In this document: in pieces, positions 7,388 to 9,759 of the stretch | Layout of the letters: each line of letters begins with the position of its first letter | Position numbering within the stretch: the stretch's first letter is position 1 | Program-made: the position numbers and the translations under genes | NCBI GenBank assembly: GCA_017628595.1 | Contig: JAGBYV010000193.1 | Location: 1 to 9,759, forward strand | Source of the DNA: Alistipes sp. | Lineage (GTDB): Bacteria > Bacteroidota > Bacteroidia > Bacteroidales > Rikenellaceae | Reading direction: 5' to 3' | DNA: 9,759 nt | The notes under the pieces: generated by a model | The model's database searches: none | The model's input: the letters and a program-made list of their open reading frames with translations, nothing else | Told to the model about the DNA's origin: nothing

Positions 7388-7446
7388 ATCGTAAATTTTA
7401 TTCCTTTTTGCTCCTTGCCGCACTGCGACAACCGCTTTTGTGGCGG

Positions 7447-7454
7447 CAAAGATA
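7447..7454 (-). promoter_or_regulatory. Bacteroidota-type -7 promoter element for the DHH gene
   Basis: Read on the minus strand this is TATCTTTG, matching TAnnTTTG, with an AT-rich stretch just upstream (AATAATTAC). Transcription would begin a few bases downstream, giving a leader of about 50 bases before the ATG at 7387. A clear TTTG -33 box is not visible. It lies in the 114-base gap between the phosphoesterase stop at 7502 and the DHH start, so the DHH gene is probably a separate transcription unit. Confidence 0.65.
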
Positions 7455-7501
7455 GTAATTATTGGTCATTTGGGACACTCCCCATTGTACCATATGTTGT
7501 C

Positions 7502-8698
7502 TTAATAGGTCTCTTCGAGTGTTGTTTTGCCCTCGCGATTGACTATTTTTACATAAACACCCTCCTTTGACGAGCGTACCAGCATGGCACTCACATTGTC
7601 GTTGGCGATGATGGGGAACTCCACCACACCCTCCTGTGGGGGAAATACCACGTGCGAGTGCAGGTGAGCCGATAACATAACGTCAATATCGGCCTTATTC
7701 AGTATGGGCAGCAGCAACTCGCCCAGATGGGCATTGCCACGCCACGTCATAAGGTCGGGTACACGTTTAGCATTCTGCTCCACCTGAGCCATACGCTCCA
7801 CGGTGGGGGGAATGTGCACGATGACGATGCGGCGCTCGGCACGGCGGAACTCCTTGCTGCGCACAACCTCCTTAAGCCAGGCGGCCTGCTCCTCGCGGTA
7901 GCGGTCGAAATCGACCAGACCGGCATATACGGGGTGCTCGTCGTCCTTATCCTCGCCACAGTCGAGCATCACAACGGCCGTCGAACCGAAGTAATAGACA
8001 CCGTAGTAGCGACCCTCGCGTGTGTTGTGGATGTAGTTGCCATACTCGCGGGCCAGATGGCCACGTGTCTCGTGGTTGCCACGCACCACGGCAAAGGGCT
8101 TGTGGCGAGCGAACTTTTCAACCGATACGTCGATAAAACTTGTAAAGGGCTGTCCCTCACGCGAGTAGTGACTCATAATGTCGCCATTGTAGAAGACCAT
8201 CTCGGCCTCATCCATAGGCATCAGATCGAGCAGGTCGGCGCACTTCTTCGCGTCGTCGTGTATGTCGTTTGCTACAACGAAGGTCACCTCGTCGGCCTTG
8301 GGATCGAAGGTGCGAAAGTCATACCACTCGCTCTCAATCTCCTCGCCAAAGACCACCTTGTAGGGCTCGAACGAGAGCATCTGCTTCGAGATGATGCGAT
8401 ACTCATACTCCGTGGCGGGCTTCAAACCCTCAATGGCGATAGAGTTCAGTGTATTATCAGCCTCGAACAATCCATCCTTCGACGTGCGACACAGGCGCAC
8501 CTCGCTACTGCCCTTCTCGCGTATCTCCACACCCGAAAATCCACGGTCGGAGGTGGTGAAGCATACAATCACGCCATCGTACGTGAGTCCCTGAAGGTAG
8601 GGGCCATGGTTGATGGTGTATGGTGTTGTCCCCTGCGCTCCGCAGAGCGAGGGAAGCATCAACAGCAGGGCAATGAGTGAAATCAGGTGTTTGTGCAT
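7502..8698 (-). CDS. Exported FN3/purple-acid-phosphatase-like metallophosphoesterase
   Basis: This is a secreted or periplasmic binuclear phosphoesterase of 398 residues. A signal peptide (residues 1 to about 21, hydrophobic core 5-18, likely cleavage near CGA/QG) has no lipobox. Residues about 25-130 form a fibronectin-III-like domain as in purple acid phosphatases, with the turn LKPATEYEYRI. The catalytic domain follows with DIH (145-147), NGD (171-173), GNHE (207-210), HIPP (His295) and AHLHSH (344-349). The last motif has Ala where the family usually has Gly (GHxH), but both histidines are kept. The phosphate ester it cleaves cannot be named. The ATG at 8698 lies 19 bases after the S41 peptidase stop, so the two are very likely co-transcribed. 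No clear terminator is seen after its stop. It shares the fold, but not obvious close similarity, with the phosphoesterase at 1076. Confidence 0.9.
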   Translation of the reverse strand: MHKHLISLIALLLMLPSLCGAQGTTPYTINHGPYLQGLTYDGVIVCFTTSDRGFSGVEIREKGSSEVRLCRTSKDGLFEADNTLNSIAIEGLKPATEYEYRIISKQMLSFEPYKVVFGEEIESEWYDFRTFDPKADEVTFVVANDIHDDAKKCADLLDLMPMDEAEMVFYNGDIMSHYSREGQPFTSFIDVSVEKFARHKPFAVVRGNHETRGHLAREYGNYIHNTREGRYYGVYYFGSTAVVMLDCGEDKDDEHPVYAGLVDFDRYREEQAAWLKEVVRSKEFRRAERRIVIVHIPPTVERMAQVEQNAKRVPDLMTWRGNAHLGELLLPILNKADIDVMLSAHLHSHVVFPPQEGVVEFPIIANDNVSAMLVRSSKEGVYVKIVNREGKTTLEETY

Positions 8699-8717
8699 AG
8701 TGGGTTATAATTCTCTT

Positions 8718-9759
8718 TTACTCCTTCACGATGATCATTCCGCGTGAGCGAAGGTCGTTGCGCTCTATCTTCTTATTTATGCGCTCGGGCAGAACTATGC
8801 CGCCTGCACGTGTTGTAGCGAAGCGAGAAGCTGAAGCCTGTGCATCAGATGAAGATGTGAGGAGCGACTTGCCGCAGATCTGCATCACGGTCTCCTCCAA
8901 AGCTATATCGTTCTTTATATCGTCCCACGCTGTGAGCGGTACGGGGAAGTAGCTGCAAAGTGATCGCTGTCTATCAGTAAGAGCCGGATTCGAAGCATAG
9001 GTAACCAGATTGTGCTCGGGGGTGATACCGTCGCCATAATCCGAGAAGCCCTTGCCGTTCTCGTTCATGAAGGTGATGGGGGCAAACTCATACTCATAGC
9101 CATCAAAGTTCTTGTAGGTAACCTCCATACCGCAGTTTTTACCCTCGGTAACATTACCGATAAGCTCTACCTCAACATCCAAACCTCGCAGACCCACAAT
9201 AAGCATCTCGCTGGCTGATGCTGTGAACTCTGAGCATATTACCCACAACTTCTTGACGCCGAGATTGGGCAGGTCGTATTGTGCAGAAGAGCCTTGGGGT
9301 GAGTAGAATTTATCCAGTGTAAAGTCCACATCATCGTATACCGTATTTTTGGGATTGTGCTTCAGGCGGGCATAGACCTTGTCGTCGCCTACATAACTCT
9401 CATCCAGCAACATACTTGCCAGCATAATGCTCGATGTTACGTGGCCTCCACTATTGGCACGCAGATCGAGAATCATATCCGTAATGCCCTGCTTTGAGAG
9501 CTCTTTGATTGCATCGACCATAGCGTCGTCGTAGTCGTGGTCAAAAGCAAGGTATACCATATATCCAATCTTCTTGTCGGCGGCACCGTACTTCTCGTCG
9601 AGAGTTAGCACATCGCAGAACGCCACAGGATTACTCTCGTATTGGGAAGCTGCGAGTTTATGCTCCTCAATTCTATACTCCTTAGCCTCCTCATCGTAGA
9701 TCTGAGCTGTGATATTTATATTGTTCGATGAGTTTGCATCCACTAATTTAGTCCACAAA
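8718..9759 (-). CDS. S41 family (C-terminal processing type) serine peptidase, partial
   Basis: This is a tail-specific-protease-like serine peptidase, expected in the envelope. The frame stays open to the right edge, so the N-terminus (signal, any PDZ domain) is not seen, and the TTG at 9756-9758 is not a credible start. About 347 residues are visible. The S41 core shows KIGYMVYLAF, the strand DMILDLRANSGG (fragment 94-105), the nucleophile in TASASE (Ser181 of the fragment) and the general-base Lys207 in TEGKNCG, matching a Ser-Lys dyad. The region after about residue 230 is a long C-terminal extension with a Ser/Ala-rich linker (SSSDAQASAS) and a basic end, which I cannot assign. The stop is 19 bases before the phosphoesterase gene, so they are probably one operon. 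Relatives in Bacteroidota are often lipoproteins; that cannot be checked here. Confidence 0.92.
   Translation of the reverse strand, partial: LWTKLVDANSSNNINITAQIYDEEAKEYRIEEHKLAASQYESNPVAFCDVLTLDEKYGAADKKIGYMVYLAFDHDYDDAMVDAIKELSKQGITDMILDLRANSGGHVTSSIMLASMLLDESYVGDDKVYARLKHNPKNTVYDDVDFTLDKFYSPQGSSAQYDLPNLGVKKLWVICSEFTASASEMLIVGLRGLDVEVELIGNVTEGKNCGMEVTYKNFDGYEYEFAPITFMNENGKGFSDYGDGITPEHNLVTYASNPALTDRQRSLCSYFPVPLTAWDDIKNDIALEETVMQICGKSLLTSSSDAQASASRFATTRAGGIVLPERINKKIERNDLRSRGMIIVKE

Noticed and set aside
7388..7423. GTG start giving 12 more residues on the DHH protein
   Set aside because: The extension is mostly basic and polar and unlike family N-termini; the ATG at 7387 sits the usual distance from the first DHH motif.
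7727..8680. A 317-codon plus-strand open frame opposite the phosphoesterase
   Set aside because: It is fully antisense to a gene with complete catalytic motifs; its low-complexity hydrophobic translation matches no family I know and is a by-product of codon bias.
1..9759. A novel defence, mobile or biosynthetic system
   Set aside because: All seven genes belong to common housekeeping or envelope families, and there are no integrases, transposases, phage genes, CRISPR repeats or toxin-antitoxin pairs.

Overview
The window looks like an ordinary chromosomal segment of a gut-type Bacteroidales bacterium, perhaps Alistipes or a relative (genus is only a guess). The reasons are a Bacteroidota-type promoter element (TAnnTTTG) upstream of the DHH gene, few clear Shine-Dalgarno sites, a lipoprotein-anchored M13 peptidase, and palindromic AT/GC-mixed repeats confined to intergenic gaps. 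I see no insertion sequence, phage gene, CRISPR array, tRNA or rRNA. Every gene belongs to a recognisable family.

Layout. The left half is on the plus strand: the 3' part of pgk (1-816, cut by the window edge), a repeat-bearing gap ending in a terminator-like hairpin, an exported calcineurin-like phosphoesterase (1076-1972), and a 676-residue M13 metallopeptidase lipoprotein (2016-4046). The right half is on the minus strand. Read in its own direction from the right edge it holds an S41 serine peptidase (cut by the edge, 8718-9759), an exported FN3/purple-acid-phosphatase-like phosphoesterase (7502-8698), a promoter (7447-7454), a DHH/DHHA1 phosphoesterase of the NrnA type (6362-7387), a 200-base gap rich in inverted repeats, and an MsbA-like ABC exporter (4329-6161). 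The two halves converge in a 282-base gap (4047-4328) that holds two strong terminators, one suited to each direction, with a separate palindromic element between them.

How the genes may work together. The S41 peptidase and the phosphoesterase after it are 19 bases apart and are probably one transcript for envelope hydrolases. The phosphoesterase at 1076 and the M13 peptidase (43 bases apart) may form a similar exported pair. The DHH enzyme is cytoplasmic and would recycle short oligonucleotides or pAp. The ABC exporter would move lipid or a hydrophobic substrate across the inner membrane. No gene cluster here suggests a new pathway or defence system.

The least explained DNA is intergenic: a 60-base imperfect hairpin after pgk, a TTTTGAA tandem/palindrome beside it, a palindrome at 4164-4196, and a composite palindromic element at 6238-6340 lying in the leader of the ABC exporter gene and containing a perfect match to the Bacteroidota -7 promoter consensus. 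These are the items most worth a genome-wide repeat search.
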